A stretch of 64,000 nucleotides of DNA. It comes from Hyphomicrobiaceae bacterium. GTDB taxonomy: Bacteria; Pseudomonadota; Alphaproteobacteria; Rhizobiales; Hyphomicrobiaceae. Below are positions 9,979 to 19,348 of this stretch, one piece after another; within the stretch, counting starts at the first letter, position 1, and each line of letters opens with the position of its first letter. Location of the stretch: assembly GCA_002919265.1 (NCBI GenBank), contig PKEY01000070.1:1-64000 (forward strand). Direction: 5' to 3'. The notes under the pieces were generated by a model. It had not been told where the DNA came from. It saw only the letters and a program-made list of their open reading frames with translations, and searched no databases. The translations under genes were made by a program, and so were the position numbers.

Positions 9979-10881
9979 TCACGCTCTTCCCTCAGGCGTC
10001 GTCACGTCCCGGATGGCGTCACCGATGAGATTGATTGCGAAAATAAGTGCCACGAGCGCAGCGCCTGGAATGGCGACCATCCACGGACGGAATAAGAGCT
10101 GCGTCTTAGCCTCCGAAACCATCAATCCCCAGGACACCTCAGGAGGCTGCACACCGAGTCCCAGGAACGACAAAGCAGCCTCAAGCAAAATCGCGTGCGC
10201 GAACTCGATCGAAGCAACTACAATCAATGGGCCGGTGATGTTGGGGAGAATTTCCTTCAGCAAGATACGGCTTGTCGAGCTGCCGATCGTCCGCGCGGCT
10301 ATGATGAATTCGCGCTGCGCCACCTGTTGAGTCGCACTTCGAACCACAATGGCAAAGCGATCCCACAACAATAGCCCGATGACGACAATCATCAGGGAAA
10401 GGGAGCTTCCAATCAGGGCGACGACCACCAATGCGACGAGCACGACCGGAAGCGTCAGACGGATGGTCACCACGAAGTTGATGATGAGATCAACCCAACC
10501 GCCCCAGTAACCGGCAGCCACGCCGAGCGCCGTGCCGATGACCCCGGAAATAAGTACGGTGAACAATCCGATAATGAGGGAGATGCGAGCGCCGTAGAGG
10601 AGCCGCGCCAGATAATCCCGCCCAAGGTTATCGGTTCCTAGAATATGCTCCCAGGAACCCTTGTCAGCCCAAATGGGTGGCAGAAATCGCCGCGCCAGAT
10701 CCTGTGCCGTCGGATCATGATGGGTGAGCACCGGAGCGAGAATCGCTGCAATCGTAATCGCGAGGAGGATGAGCCCGCCAACCCAAAAGCTGCCATGCCG
10801 GAGCGCGCGCCGCAGGGCCACTCGGCCCGGCGACATGGAGCGGTCAATCGTCGGTGCTGCGGAATTAGCTGCGACTGTCAT
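9979..10881 (-). CDS. ABC transporter permease (DppC/OppC-like)
   Basis: Membrane protein with LGTDNLGRDYLARLLYGARISLIIG and the EAALSFLGLGVQPPEVSWG motif of DppC permeases. Confidence 0.92.
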   Translation of the reverse strand: MTVAANSAAPTIDRSMSPGRVALRRALRHGSFWVGGLILLAITIAAILAPVLTHHDPTAQDLARRFLPPIWADKGSWEHILGTDNLGRDYLARLLYGARISLIIGLFTVLISGVIGTALGVAAGYWGGWVDLIINFVVTIRLTLPVVLVALVVVALIGSSLSLMIVVIGLLLWDRFAIVVRSATQQVAQREFIIAARTIGSSTSRILLKEILPNITGPLIVVASIEFAHAILLEAALSFLGLGVQPPEVSWGLMVSEAKTQLLFRPWMVAIPGAALVALIFAINLIGDAIRDVTTPEGRA

Positions 10882-10886
10882 TGCAC

Positions 10887-11804
10887 TCAGGACATCCGAA
10901 TGCGCGGATCGAGAACCGCGTTCAGCAAGTCAGCAAGAAGGGTAAGAAAGGCATAAGCTGTGGCAATGACCAACAGAATCGCCTGGATCACCTCGATATC
11001 CGCACGCTGAATGGACTCCCAAGCCAGATACCCAAGGCCCTTCAATGAAAAAATCGTCTCAATGACGATCGAGCCTCCAAGCATGAAGCCGAGCTGGACG
11101 GCAGCGAGTGACACGACCGGAATAATCGCATGCCGAAGTCCGTGCCGAACAACGACGCGCCAAGGGGCGAGGCCATAGGCGCGAGCCGTGCGAACATGAT
11201 CGGATTGCAGCACGTCCATCATGCCCGAACGCGTCAACCGCATTATAGCAGGAGTTGCATAGTAACCCAGCGCAATAGCAGGCATGATGAAGTGGGCCCA
11301 TGTAGCGCCGCCTGAAATCGGCAGCAGTCGGAAATAGACGCCAAATATGTACATGAGCCCTAAAGCGAACACGAATGAGGGCAGCGCCTGACCTGCAACA
11401 GCTAGCCAAAGCGCTATGCGATCGATCAACGTATTGGGGTAGAGCGCCGCGAGAACACCTAACGGGATCGAGAGAAGTAGCGCGAAGCTGAGTGCCAGCA
11501 CGCCAAGAGTTGCTGTCACTGGCATATGATCGGCAAGGACATCGGCGACATCCATACGCAAATAATAAGAGCGGCCGAACTCGCCCTGCAGCACACGGCC
11601 AATCCAATCAAAATATTGGACTATCAATGGCCGGTCGAAACCATAGAGCTGTCTGACGGCAGCAATGTCACTCTCGGTAGCACCCTCCCCAGCCATTGCC
11701 GCAGCGGGGTCGCCCGACAAATGGACAAGCAAAAAGGCGACCACCGAAGTAACAGCGATCACCAGAAACGTCACGCAAATACGCTTGAGGATAAAATACG
11801 TCAT
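10887..11804 (-). CDS. ABC transporter permease (DppB/OppB-like)
   Basis: DppB-type motifs DHVRTARAYGLAPWRVVVRHGLRHAIIPVVSL and GGSIVIETIFSLKGLG. Confidence 0.92.
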   Translation of the reverse strand: MTYFILKRICVTFLVIAVTSVVAFLLVHLSGDPAAAMAGEGATESDIAAVRQLYGFDRPLIVQYFDWIGRVLQGEFGRSYYLRMDVADVLADHMPVTATLGVLALSFALLLSIPLGVLAALYPNTLIDRIALWLAVAGQALPSFVFALGLMYIFGVYFRLLPISGGATWAHFIMPAIALGYYATPAIMRLTRSGMMDVLQSDHVRTARAYGLAPWRVVVRHGLRHAIIPVVSLAAVQLGFMLGGSIVIETIFSLKGLGYLAWESIQRADIEVIQAILLVIATAYAFLTLLADLLNAVLDPRIRMS

Positions 11805-11847
11805 ATCCCTCGGTGGGGTGCGGGGTTATTCCCGCACCCGTTCTGAG

Positions 11848-13389
11848 CTATTTCCACTTGGCCATGTAGAAGTGTGCCATCTCGTCATCAGTCAGAGGAT
11901 AGTCGAGATCGCTCGTGAAGGCATACGTCCGGCCATAGATGAATAGCGGAAGGTAATACGCCTGATCGGCGATCTTCTTCAGCGCCTTCGAATAGAGCTC
12001 CTTGCGGACTGCCGGATCCATCGTCTTTTCTGCTTTGGCAAGCCAATCTCGCACCTCTTCATCACGGGCGTAGTCGTCCGGACTGAACTGGAAATAATGG
12101 CCGGTCGAAGCTGACGCGTCGAGCATTCCATTCGAGCCGAAGGTCAGGTGTGCAATCGGCGTCTTATTGTCTACAATGAGGGGACGCAGAGCCCGCCACT
12201 GCAGGAACTGCAGTTCCGCATTGATCCCTACTGCCCTCAGATAATTGATAACAGCTTCAGAATACGGCCGATCGCGATAGGCGTAAAACTGAACAGTGAA
12301 ACCATTCGGATACCCAGCTTCGGCGAGCAACTGCTTTGCCTTTTCCGGATTATACTCGTATTGTACCACGTCCGTTTCGCAGCCGAATTGTATCGGCACG
12401 CACAGCGACTTCTGAACAGCTGCACCTTCACCGACGAGATTCTTTGCGATTGCCTCACGGTCGATCGCATGGGCAATGGCCCGCCGGACACGCACGTCTG
12501 TCAGAGGATTTTTGCCTGTGCGGCCCGCTGCGTCGAGCGCCAGGAACGACATACGCATGGTTGGCGCGGAGACCACGGTAATATTGGGCATCGTGTTCAG
12601 CATGTCCGCATTCTCGGGCGGAACGCCCCAGATCCAGTCGACACCGCCGGTCACCAGCTCCGCGACTTGTGTTTCAGTATCCTTGATCGTCCGATAAACG
12701 ATCTTGCCGATCGTGGGTTTTCCTTTCGGACTTCCCTCGAAATAGTCAGGATTCTTGACGAGCGTAAGCGACTGACCCGGCTGGTAACTCTCAATCTTGT
12801 ATGGCCCGGTACAGACTGGAAGAACTGCGCCCCAATCGCGGCGCGTTTTGCCATCAGCGCCCGGAACTTCGGGAGCCTTTTGATAGTGCCCCGATGGATA
12901 AATCGGCGAGGTACCAGAGAGGTATTCAAACGCAGCTGGTGTAGGCCCTTTCGTGTGAATGCGAATCTTGTGCGTGTCGACCACCTCGACATTCTTAATC
13001 CAGTCGACGACCACGCGGATCTTCATGTCGCTGTCGGGGGCAGCGAGGTGATTCAGGGTGTCAGCCACGTCCTGGGCATCGAAATCTGTTCCGTCGTGGA
13101 ACTTTACGCCTCTGCGAAGTTCCATCTCAAGCGTGGTATCATCCAGCCACCTCCAACTCGTTGCGAGCAAAGGCAAATACTCGTTTGTCTTGGGATCGCG
13201 GTACAGAAGACTGTCGCACTGCGCGTACGCGGTGATCAACGCCTCGCGCTGATTTCCGTAATACAAGTCGGGCGTGTCCATCTCGGTCGCTGTCGCCCAG
13301 ATCAACGTATCATTGTCCTTCCCCGCAAAAGCTGGGAAAGATGCGAGGACGGCAAAACTGATCGTCCAGAGGGCCGATTTTACTCTCAT
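11848..13389 (-). CDS. Peptide/opine ABC transporter substrate-binding protein (SBP family 5)
   Basis: Signal peptide MRVKSALWTISFAVLASFPAFAG; family 5 pattern with VRRAIAHAIDREAI; start overlaps the upstream gene's stop. Confidence 0.9.
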   Translation of the reverse strand: MRVKSALWTISFAVLASFPAFAGKDNDTLIWATATEMDTPDLYYGNQREALITAYAQCDSLLYRDPKTNEYLPLLATSWRWLDDTTLEMELRRGVKFHDGTDFDAQDVADTLNHLAAPDSDMKIRVVVDWIKNVEVVDTHKIRIHTKGPTPAAFEYLSGTSPIYPSGHYQKAPEVPGADGKTRRDWGAVLPVCTGPYKIESYQPGQSLTLVKNPDYFEGSPKGKPTIGKIVYRTIKDTETQVAELVTGGVDWIWGVPPENADMLNTMPNITVVSAPTMRMSFLALDAAGRTGKNPLTDVRVRRAIAHAIDREAIAKNLVGEGAAVQKSLCVPIQFGCETDVVQYEYNPEKAKQLLAEAGYPNGFTVQFYAYRDRPYSEAVINYLRAVGINAELQFLQWRALRPLIVDNKTPIAHLTFGSNGMLDASASTGHYFQFSPDDYARDEEVRDWLAKAEKTMDPAVRKELYSKALKKIADQAYYLPLFIYGRTYAFTSDLDYPLTDDEMAHFYMAKWK

Positions 13390-15248
13390 GGTTTTCCTCT
13401 CGTCTTGGACTGAATCCCTCCCTGACGCCAAGGAAGCGTCAGTGCCGAAGCCATACGTCCGCCGCGCTGAATGCCGAGGACCGGAGGGCGTCCGTGGGGC
13501 AACTGGACATAATGATCACAGTCTGCGCCAGCGATTGACATGCGAATTCTGCTACCGCGCTGGAAGACCCAAGCCGTCGGAAGCAAAGCAAAGCGCATTC
13601 GCGCTGGCTCACCCGGTGTGAGCGGCTCTGCATTTGCTCTCGAAAAATCACGGAAAGGCCATGTCCACTTCTGGAAACGCTGGGGCTCCGCTTCTTTTCG
13701 GTGTAGCGCGCGCAGAACTCCTTCCGTTACGTAACGCACTGTGCCATCGGCCTCAACTTCAGATAAGTAGATATGCAGAACCGCATCGCGTTCGCTCGAT
13801 TTTAGCCAAAGATCGACCACAGGATGACCAGCAATCTCGACCTTTTCTTCTAGAGGCGGAGACGTATACGAAAGCATGCGCTCATCACGCCCCTGCCAGT
13901 CAGTATAGTACTCGGAGGTATCGATTGCTGAGAGGCGTTCGTGACGCGTCAACGAACCGGTGCCAACTGTGAAATCGACCCGATAGATGTCCTCGCCTGG
14001 ACTGCCGATAGCTGCACTAAGAGCGCCGCTAGCTGAAAGATAAAAAATTTTGCTGTCCTCGATCGGAGGCCACGAAGTCGCCTCGCGCCATTGTTCTTCG
14101 TGCAGACAGAAATAATGGATCGGTGACTCGTGCTGGAGGCCGGTATCTAACCCCATGAGGTAGTGGTCAAAGAACCGCAGCACCTCAGCCAGGACATTGA
14201 ACTCAGGTTGGACGCTTTTGCGCCATGGCGAAACATTGGTCCTCGCGCCGTGGTCCCACGGCCCGAGAAGCAGGTGCTGTTTCTTGTTCGGCAGGGACAA
14301 GTAGCGAGCGATGGAGCCGTTGGAAAAGCCTGCGCCATCCATCCACCCCGAAATCGAATAGATGGCTACGTCAGGGTCAATGCTCTCAGCGTAATGGTAC
14401 GGGCTAAACGAGAACGCGCCGAAAGCCTCGTCGTAAGGCAATCGAGAATCGGCAAATTGAAATTCCGAAATGAAATCCGGCATATGAAAATTGGCCAAGT
14501 GCTCCCTGACCGCAGCGCGGCAGAGAGACCCGTCGACGTCCTCATCCACCGGCTGAGGCCCGGCGAAGTCCGGATTACTAAAGTAGGGCTGGCGCGCGAG
14601 AATATCTCGACGATCGTGATCGAGGCCGATCATCAGCTCATCGTAGGTCCGGGCCAAGTTATTCAGCAGGACTCCGCCAGGATAGAGATGGTCGGCGTAC
14701 GTGTTCCACACCGCGAAAAGCGGGGCGATTGCCTTAACCGCTTTATGCCCAGTGCTCGCAAGGAAGCAAGCCGCAGCACCGAGGTAAGAAATACCCGTTG
14801 AACCAATGATCCCTTTCGACCACGGCTGGGCGACGATCCAATCCGCAATCTCGCGGTAATCCTCCCGTTCAACCGGTGACCGGAAGGAGTCCCGTGTGCC
14901 GAAGCTCGCACCCGTACCCCGTACATCGACAACGACGAGTGCGTACCCTCGCGGAACAAAAAAATCCCGATACTTGCCTGCATTTGGGCTCGGATCCGTT
15001 GTCGGAGAGGCGCCTTCGCGCAGCGCGAAACGCCGATAGTACGGCGTAAGAATAAGAATGGTCGGGAAACCGCCTACCGGCGTCTCACCCAGTGGCAAAT
15101 AGATGTCTGCAGCGAGGCGGCAGCCGTCTCGCATCGTGAGATAGAGCGAGCGAGGCCGTTCAGGCAGACGGAAGCGCGGGGGCCTCTCCTCCAAGTAACG
15201 CGACGGTGGCTTGCGCCAGGCCGAGCACATTGCGTCGCTGTCCGACAT
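13386..15248 (-). CDS. CocE/NonD family hydrolase (X-Pro dipeptidyl-peptidase S15-like)
   Basis: DGCRLAADIYLP, YALVVVDVRGTGAS, GIIGSTGISYLGAAACFLAS nucleophile elbow, LLLGPWDHG; X-Pro_dipeptidase C-terminal domain. Confidence 0.88.
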   Translation of the reverse strand: MSDSDAMCSAWRKPPSRYLEERPPRFRLPERPRSLYLTMRDGCRLAADIYLPLGETPVGGFPTILILTPYYRRFALREGASPTTDPSPNAGKYRDFFVPRGYALVVVDVRGTGASFGTRDSFRSPVEREDYREIADWIVAQPWSKGIIGSTGISYLGAAACFLASTGHKAVKAIAPLFAVWNTYADHLYPGGVLLNNLARTYDELMIGLDHDRRDILARQPYFSNPDFAGPQPVDEDVDGSLCRAAVREHLANFHMPDFISEFQFADSRLPYDEAFGAFSFSPYHYAESIDPDVAIYSISGWMDGAGFSNGSIARYLSLPNKKQHLLLGPWDHGARTNVSPWRKSVQPEFNVLAEVLRFFDHYLMGLDTGLQHESPIHYFCLHEEQWREATSWPPIEDSKIFYLSASGALSAAIGSPGEDIYRVDFTVGTGSLTRHERLSAIDTSEYYTDWQGRDERMLSYTSPPLEEKVEIAGHPVVDLWLKSSERDAVLHIYLSEVEADGTVRYVTEGVLRALHRKEAEPQRFQKWTWPFRDFSRANAEPLTPGEPARMRFALLPTAWVFQRGSRIRMSIAGADCDHYVQLPHGRPPVLGIQRGGRMASALTLPWRQGGIQSKTRGKP

Positions 15249-15356
15249 CCAGGCCCCTCCGGAACACCACACCTTCTTGACACCCTAAAGCCGTTGCTTC
15301 ATGCGTCAATTTCATATTACGCAAATGTTCATGCATTATGCGCAAGGATGATTTGA

Positions 15357-16259
15357 GTGAATATCAAGGGGTTAGAGGCTCTTAGAGCCTTTATGGAGGG
15401 TGGTTCGCTCAACGAGGCAGCGCAGCGACTGCACAAGACGCAGCCTCAAGTGAGCCGTCTGTTAGCTGCGTTGGAACAAGAGGTTGGATTTCCGCTTTTC
15501 AACCGCGAGAAACGGCGTCTTGTTCCTACTTCTGAAGCGCGAGCATTCTACTCGCATGTCGAGCACGCGCTACACAGCCTTGACGAAGTCAAACTCGCAG
15601 CTGAGCGCGTCCGCACCCAACAGCGCCAACACGTCCGCATACTTACGGCACCTCACGTCACGGAGGCGTTGATTGCCGAGGCGATAGCAAGAATGACAGC
15701 CGAATATCCAGGCTTCACGGCATCCATCGACGCCCGCTCTCGCCTCGACATCGAACTTTGGCTCGGAAAAGAACAGTTTGATCTTGGAATTACCGTTCTC
15801 CCACTAGACAGCGACATTATCGAAATTGAACCCATGGTCACGATCAGCGCCGTCGCAGTTATGCGCGAGGATCATGAGCTTGCGACCAAAAAAACAATTC
15901 ATGTTTCCGATCTAGTAGGGCAACCCTTAGTTGCCAACGCCCCGCGAACAGTCATGCGGCAACGGCTTGACGCGACGTTTCGGACTATCGGCGCAACGCC
16001 GAATATTCGGCTGGAGACACCAAATGGACTTGTAGCTTGCGAACTTGCTGGGCGCGGCCTAGGGATCGCCGTTGCTGACGCTTTTGTTGCACGCTCCAGC
16101 CTAAAGCCTGGCATGGCCATACGATCCTTCGAGCCAGCTATCGAACTGACGTATATCCTGATATTTCCTCGGTGGAAGGAGCAAACCCAGGTGGTTAAAC
16201 GACTTGCTACACTTGTACGGGACGCTGCTCACCAGCAGGTAGCGAACAGCTTGGTGTAA
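15357..16259 (+). CDS. LysR family transcriptional regulator
   Basis: N-terminal HTH LEALRAFMEGGSLNEAAQRLHKTQPQVSRLLAALEQEVGFPLFNRE; GTG start; divergent from the CocE gene. Confidence 0.92.
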   Translation: MNIKGLEALRAFMEGGSLNEAAQRLHKTQPQVSRLLAALEQEVGFPLFNREKRRLVPTSEARAFYSHVEHALHSLDEVKLAAERVRTQQRQHVRILTAPHVTEALIAEAIARMTAEYPGFTASIDARSRLDIELWLGKEQFDLGITVLPLDSDIIEIEPMVTISAVAVMREDHELATKKTIHVSDLVGQPLVANAPRTVMRQRLDATFRTIGATPNIRLETPNGLVACELAGRGLGIAVADAFVARSSLKPGMAIRSFEPAIELTYILIFPRWKEQTQVVKRLATLVRDAAHQQVANSLV

Positions 16260-16279
16260 TTAACTGAGCTTTTTGAAGC

Positions 16280-16858
16280 TCAACCGCACGTCATGCCATT
16301 GTACTGTACATAGCTCGACAGACGAGGCTTAAGATAATGAGTCTCCTTCAGAGAAAACGCGGACTTAATGAAATAACTGAAAATCATGGGCACATAGTCG
16401 TATTCCACTTCGGTAACGATAACGCTGCCTCCCGGCTCAACGACGTCGTCGGGTAGAGGATAGGGCTCTCCGTCGGTATACGTGGCTGTGCCACCATTGT
16501 ACTCAAACGACCAGCAAACCCTCGTATCATTTGGTCTGCTGATATTTGCGATGACGTTGAGGATCGTTACTCGCAGCCGCTGAGGATCATAGGGGCGCAT
16601 AAGGTGGCCAACAATCTCCATGATGCCCGCGACTTCGCTGGTCGTAATCGATTTTGTCTGCGCCACAAGATCAGCCGTCGCGTTCGCTACCTGGCTCACG
16701 CGCCGTTCGACGGTCAGCGCCTGACTGAACTCGATGGTGCCAGCAAAAAGCATAAAAAGGATCGGAACAATCAGGGCAAATTCGACTGCCGCCACTCCTT
16801 GCCGGTCCCGCAGGTAGCAGGTGAAATACCGAGCAGTATTCCCTAGCCAGCCCTTCAT
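16280..16858 (-). CDS. TadE/TadF-like pilus assembly pseudopilin
   Basis: RQGVAAVEFALIVPILFMLFAGTIEFSQAL, the TadE N-terminal signature. Confidence 0.85.
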   Translation of the reverse strand: MKGWLGNTARYFTCYLRDRQGVAAVEFALIVPILFMLFAGTIEFSQALTVERRVSQVANATADLVAQTKSITTSEVAGIMEIVGHLMRPYDPQRLRVTILNVIANISRPNDTRVCWSFEYNGGTATYTDGEPYPLPDDVVEPGGSVIVTEVEYDYVPMIFSYFIKSAFSLKETHYLKPRLSSYVQYNGMTCG

Positions 16859-16868
16859 GCCGCTTCCC

Positions 16869-17438
16869 TCAGTCCCCGTAAGGTTCCGTTCGAAACGTGG
16901 CCGAAGCCTGTATAAGCGCGGCGCCGCTTGGCATGTTGCCTAGCTTTAAGAAGGGCAGGAGGCCAGCCATATCCCACTCGTAACAAATCGTGACCAACAC
17001 CACTTCACTCGCTCCACCAGTATTGTAGCTTGTGCCGTGCGGCGGCACGAGATTACCCTCTGTATCGGTGCAGGCCGGGGGTATTATAGAGGCGAAATCG
17101 GAATAGCTCTGCACGTTGACACGCATCTTGCCGTCGCAATCAACAAATGCCGGCAATCTCTTGCACACCTCCTGCTTGAACTCCTCCGCCGTCATCCCGC
17201 TTTCCTGCACAAAACCGACGCGGATCAAGCGGGAAGCCTGCTCGACGGCGCTTTCGAGAGAAAATGTCGTAAAAAAATAAAGCCCCAAACCAAAGATGCC
17301 GAAAAGAAACATAAAAAACGGGAGACCCACCAGTGCGAATTCGATGGCTGTAGTTCCCCTTTCATCTCGCGCCCAGGATCGTGCGAGACCAACCGAACGT
17401 TGCTGAGAAACCGAACGCACGGGGCTAACTAAATACAT
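16869..17438 (-). CDS. TadE-like pilus assembly pseudopilin
   Basis: RGTTAIEFALVGLPFFMFLFGIFGLGLYFFTT signature; adjacent to a second TadE-like gene. Confidence 0.85.
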   Translation of the reverse strand: MYLVSPVRSVSQQRSVGLARSWARDERGTTAIEFALVGLPFFMFLFGIFGLGLYFFTTFSLESAVEQASRLIRVGFVQESGMTAEEFKQEVCKRLPAFVDCDGKMRVNVQSYSDFASIIPPACTDTEGNLVPPHGTSYNTGGASEVVLVTICYEWDMAGLLPFLKLGNMPSGAALIQASATFRTEPYGD

Positions 17439-17543
17439 AATCCGCTCTCTCGACCGCTCATTCGCAGAAATCGGCCCCGGGGCGACGCTAGGCGGTTACC
17501 GAGTTCGCTGACACTCCGCAAAAGCATTCCGATCCAAGGCGCA

Positions 17544-18035
17544 TCAATTGGCGTCTGCACTACCCGCCCCGGAGGAGAGTTTTATTTTGCGCTCCGAAAG
17601 CTTCGCCACCGTCTCGAAGTACTCCGGATCGTCACCAATGGTGGTCATTGGATTGCACTGAGGTGAGCAGTTGTAGCTCTCTCGCTTGCCGCCCTTGTGG
17701 AGATTCACGACCTTTCGCTCATCCCGTTGGACGAGAACACGCCGCTCGGCAACCACTTCACGATTAGCATCAAGCGCAATGATATTCGTGATGCCGAACG
17801 ACTTACCGGTGACCACGAGAAGATCGTTACTTTGAATGGTGACATCCGCGATGGTGGGATTACCGATGATGATCTCGGTGATTGGCCGCTCAAGCCGCCA
17901 AAGCTGCGACTGATCATATTTGACGATGAGATCGTCCGCCGCGGCGTCGCCTGCTGATGCCGTCAATGCAGTCAGCCCCGCGACAATTGAAGCCACTGTG
18001 AAGCGAGCACCAATCTGAACGCGATACAAAGACAC
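17544..18035 (-). CDS. Stand-alone secretin N-terminal-domain protein (CpaC-N/T2SS-T3SS pil_N-like)
   Basis: Signal peptide and QLWRLERPITEIIIGNPTIADVTIQSNDLLVVTGKSFGITNIIALDANREVVAERRVLV, which parallels the N-domain of the CpaC encoded at 20220-21764. Confidence 0.75.
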   Translation of the reverse strand: MSLYRVQIGARFTVASIVAGLTALTASAGDAAADDLIVKYDQSQLWRLERPITEIIIGNPTIADVTIQSNDLLVVTGKSFGITNIIALDANREVVAERRVLVQRDERKVVNLHKGGKRESYNCSPQCNPMTTIGDDPEYFETVAKLSERKIKLSSGAGSADAN

Positions 18036-18443
18036 AGCCTCCCCCTGATATCATTTGAGTCAATCGGATTAGGGCGCGGAAGCGTGAAAAATTCGGAAAC
18101 GGCGCACGAAGGCTACGGCAGCCGCTCGGCTATCTAACTGGAAACCGCAGTACTTCCTTTCAAATCTACAGAATTGTTGAGTTTTACAACATTTTAACGA
18201 TGCTATCGCCGCGACCACACGGCGATTTTCCGCACAAAATTCGGGACACTTCCAATTACAATCAAAACGTGCGAAATATACCTATAAGTCATGGCCCCAC
18301 ACGCCGAAGTAGAGCAAACTTTTCAAAGTTCAGCTTCGACTTTTACTTCTCGGCAAGAGATCAAATCTAATTTTGCTCGTGTTCAGCTCAAATGCAGCAG
18401 AACACGGCGCGGAGGCGCCAAACACGAGTGGGAGTTGAGTCAT

Positions 18444-18617
18444 ATGAACATGTTCAAGCGTTTCCTTAAGGACGAGTCCGGAGCGACGGCTATCGAGTAC
18501 GGGCTGATTGCTGCCTTGCTGGCGGTTGCAATCATTGCCACTCTTGGCGCCGTTGGTGGTCAACTTGATGCTACATTCGAGAAGGTCCAGAGCAAGCTTG
18601 AGGAAGCGAATAACTAA
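18444..18617 (+). CDS. Flp/Fap type IVb pilin
   Basis: 57 aa; MNMFKRFLKDESGATAIEYGLIAALLAVAIIATLG; G|ATAIEYGLIA prepilin-peptidase site. Confidence 0.95.
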   Translation: MNMFKRFLKDESGATAIEYGLIAALLAVAIIATLGAVGGQLDATFEKVQSKLEEANN

Positions 18618-18650
18618 TTGATCCAGCTTACGTTCGCACCAAACTCTGTC

Positions 18651-18673
18651 GCCCGGCTCGGCTAGAGCCGGGC
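18651..18673 (+). other. Perfect hairpin between pilin gene and cpaA
   Basis: gcccggctc-ggcta-gagccgggc: 9-bp stem, 5-nt loop; no T-tract after it. Confidence 0.75.
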
Positions 18674-18727
18674 ATATTTCTGGTGGCACATCCCAGGTGA
18701 GTAAGACCATCGAAACGTTGGGATCCT

Positions 18728-19231
18728 ATGGCAATTTATCCTCCACTTTTGGTATTCCCTTTCGCAATGGCTCTTGCCGGCATAATGGATTTAATAACAT
18801 TTAAGATCCCGAATTGGATTTCTACGGGCCTAGCTGTAGGTTTTTTTGTGTCAGCCATCGCTTCGAATGCAAGTTGGTCATTCTTTCTCGTTCACTTCGG
18901 CGCAGGACTGCTCACACTCACCGTCGGCTTCGTCATGTTTGCACGCGGTTGGCTAGGAGGGGGAGACGCAAAATTGATGTCTGCCGCCGCGTTGTGGCTG
19001 GGTTTTGAAAGCATGCCCTTATTCTTGCTATGGACGGCAATGTTGGGTGGAATCCTTGCATTCATGCTTCTAGTCTATCGTCGCACGCTACCACCGGTCT
19101 GGCTTGTGCGGCATCCTTGGGCTATGCGGCTACATAACCCGAAGGAAGGGATTCCCTACGGAATCGCGCTCGCTGGCGCAGGACTCATTGTATTCCCCCA
19201 AACCATTTGGATGATAGGTGTTCCCAGCTAA
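18728..19231 (+). CDS. cpaA: Prepilin peptidase CpaA
   Basis: Type IV peptidase fold: IMDLITFKIPNWI, GGGDAKLMSAAALWLG; located in Tad locus. Confidence 0.88.
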   Translation: MAIYPPLLVFPFAMALAGIMDLITFKIPNWISTGLAVGFFVSAIASNASWSFFLVHFGAGLLTLTVGFVMFARGWLGGGDAKLMSAAALWLGFESMPLFLLWTAMLGGILAFMLLVYRRTLPPVWLVRHPWAMRLHNPKEGIPYGIALAGAGLIVFPQTIWMIGVPS

Positions 19232-19348
19232 CGTTGGTTTCTGTCCACCTTGGGTCACGTCCAGCTGACAGTTAACCGCACATTGAGAATTATCACTCAA
19301 ACTTGGTTCTGAGCGGAAGGGAGACCCGCTCTTTGGGGGCAACGTGGT

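Noticed and set aside
12148-13413. 421-aa plus-strand ORF antisense to the peptide-binding protein gene
   Set aside because: Arg/His/Ile-rich translation typical of an antisense frame in GC-rich DNA; the minus-strand SBP has a clear signal peptide and family motifs.
18170-18300. AT-rich region with TGTTG-AGTTTTA-CAACA inverted repeat upstream of the pilin gene
   Set aside because: Only a 5-bp dyad; plausible promoter region but too weak to call a specific site.
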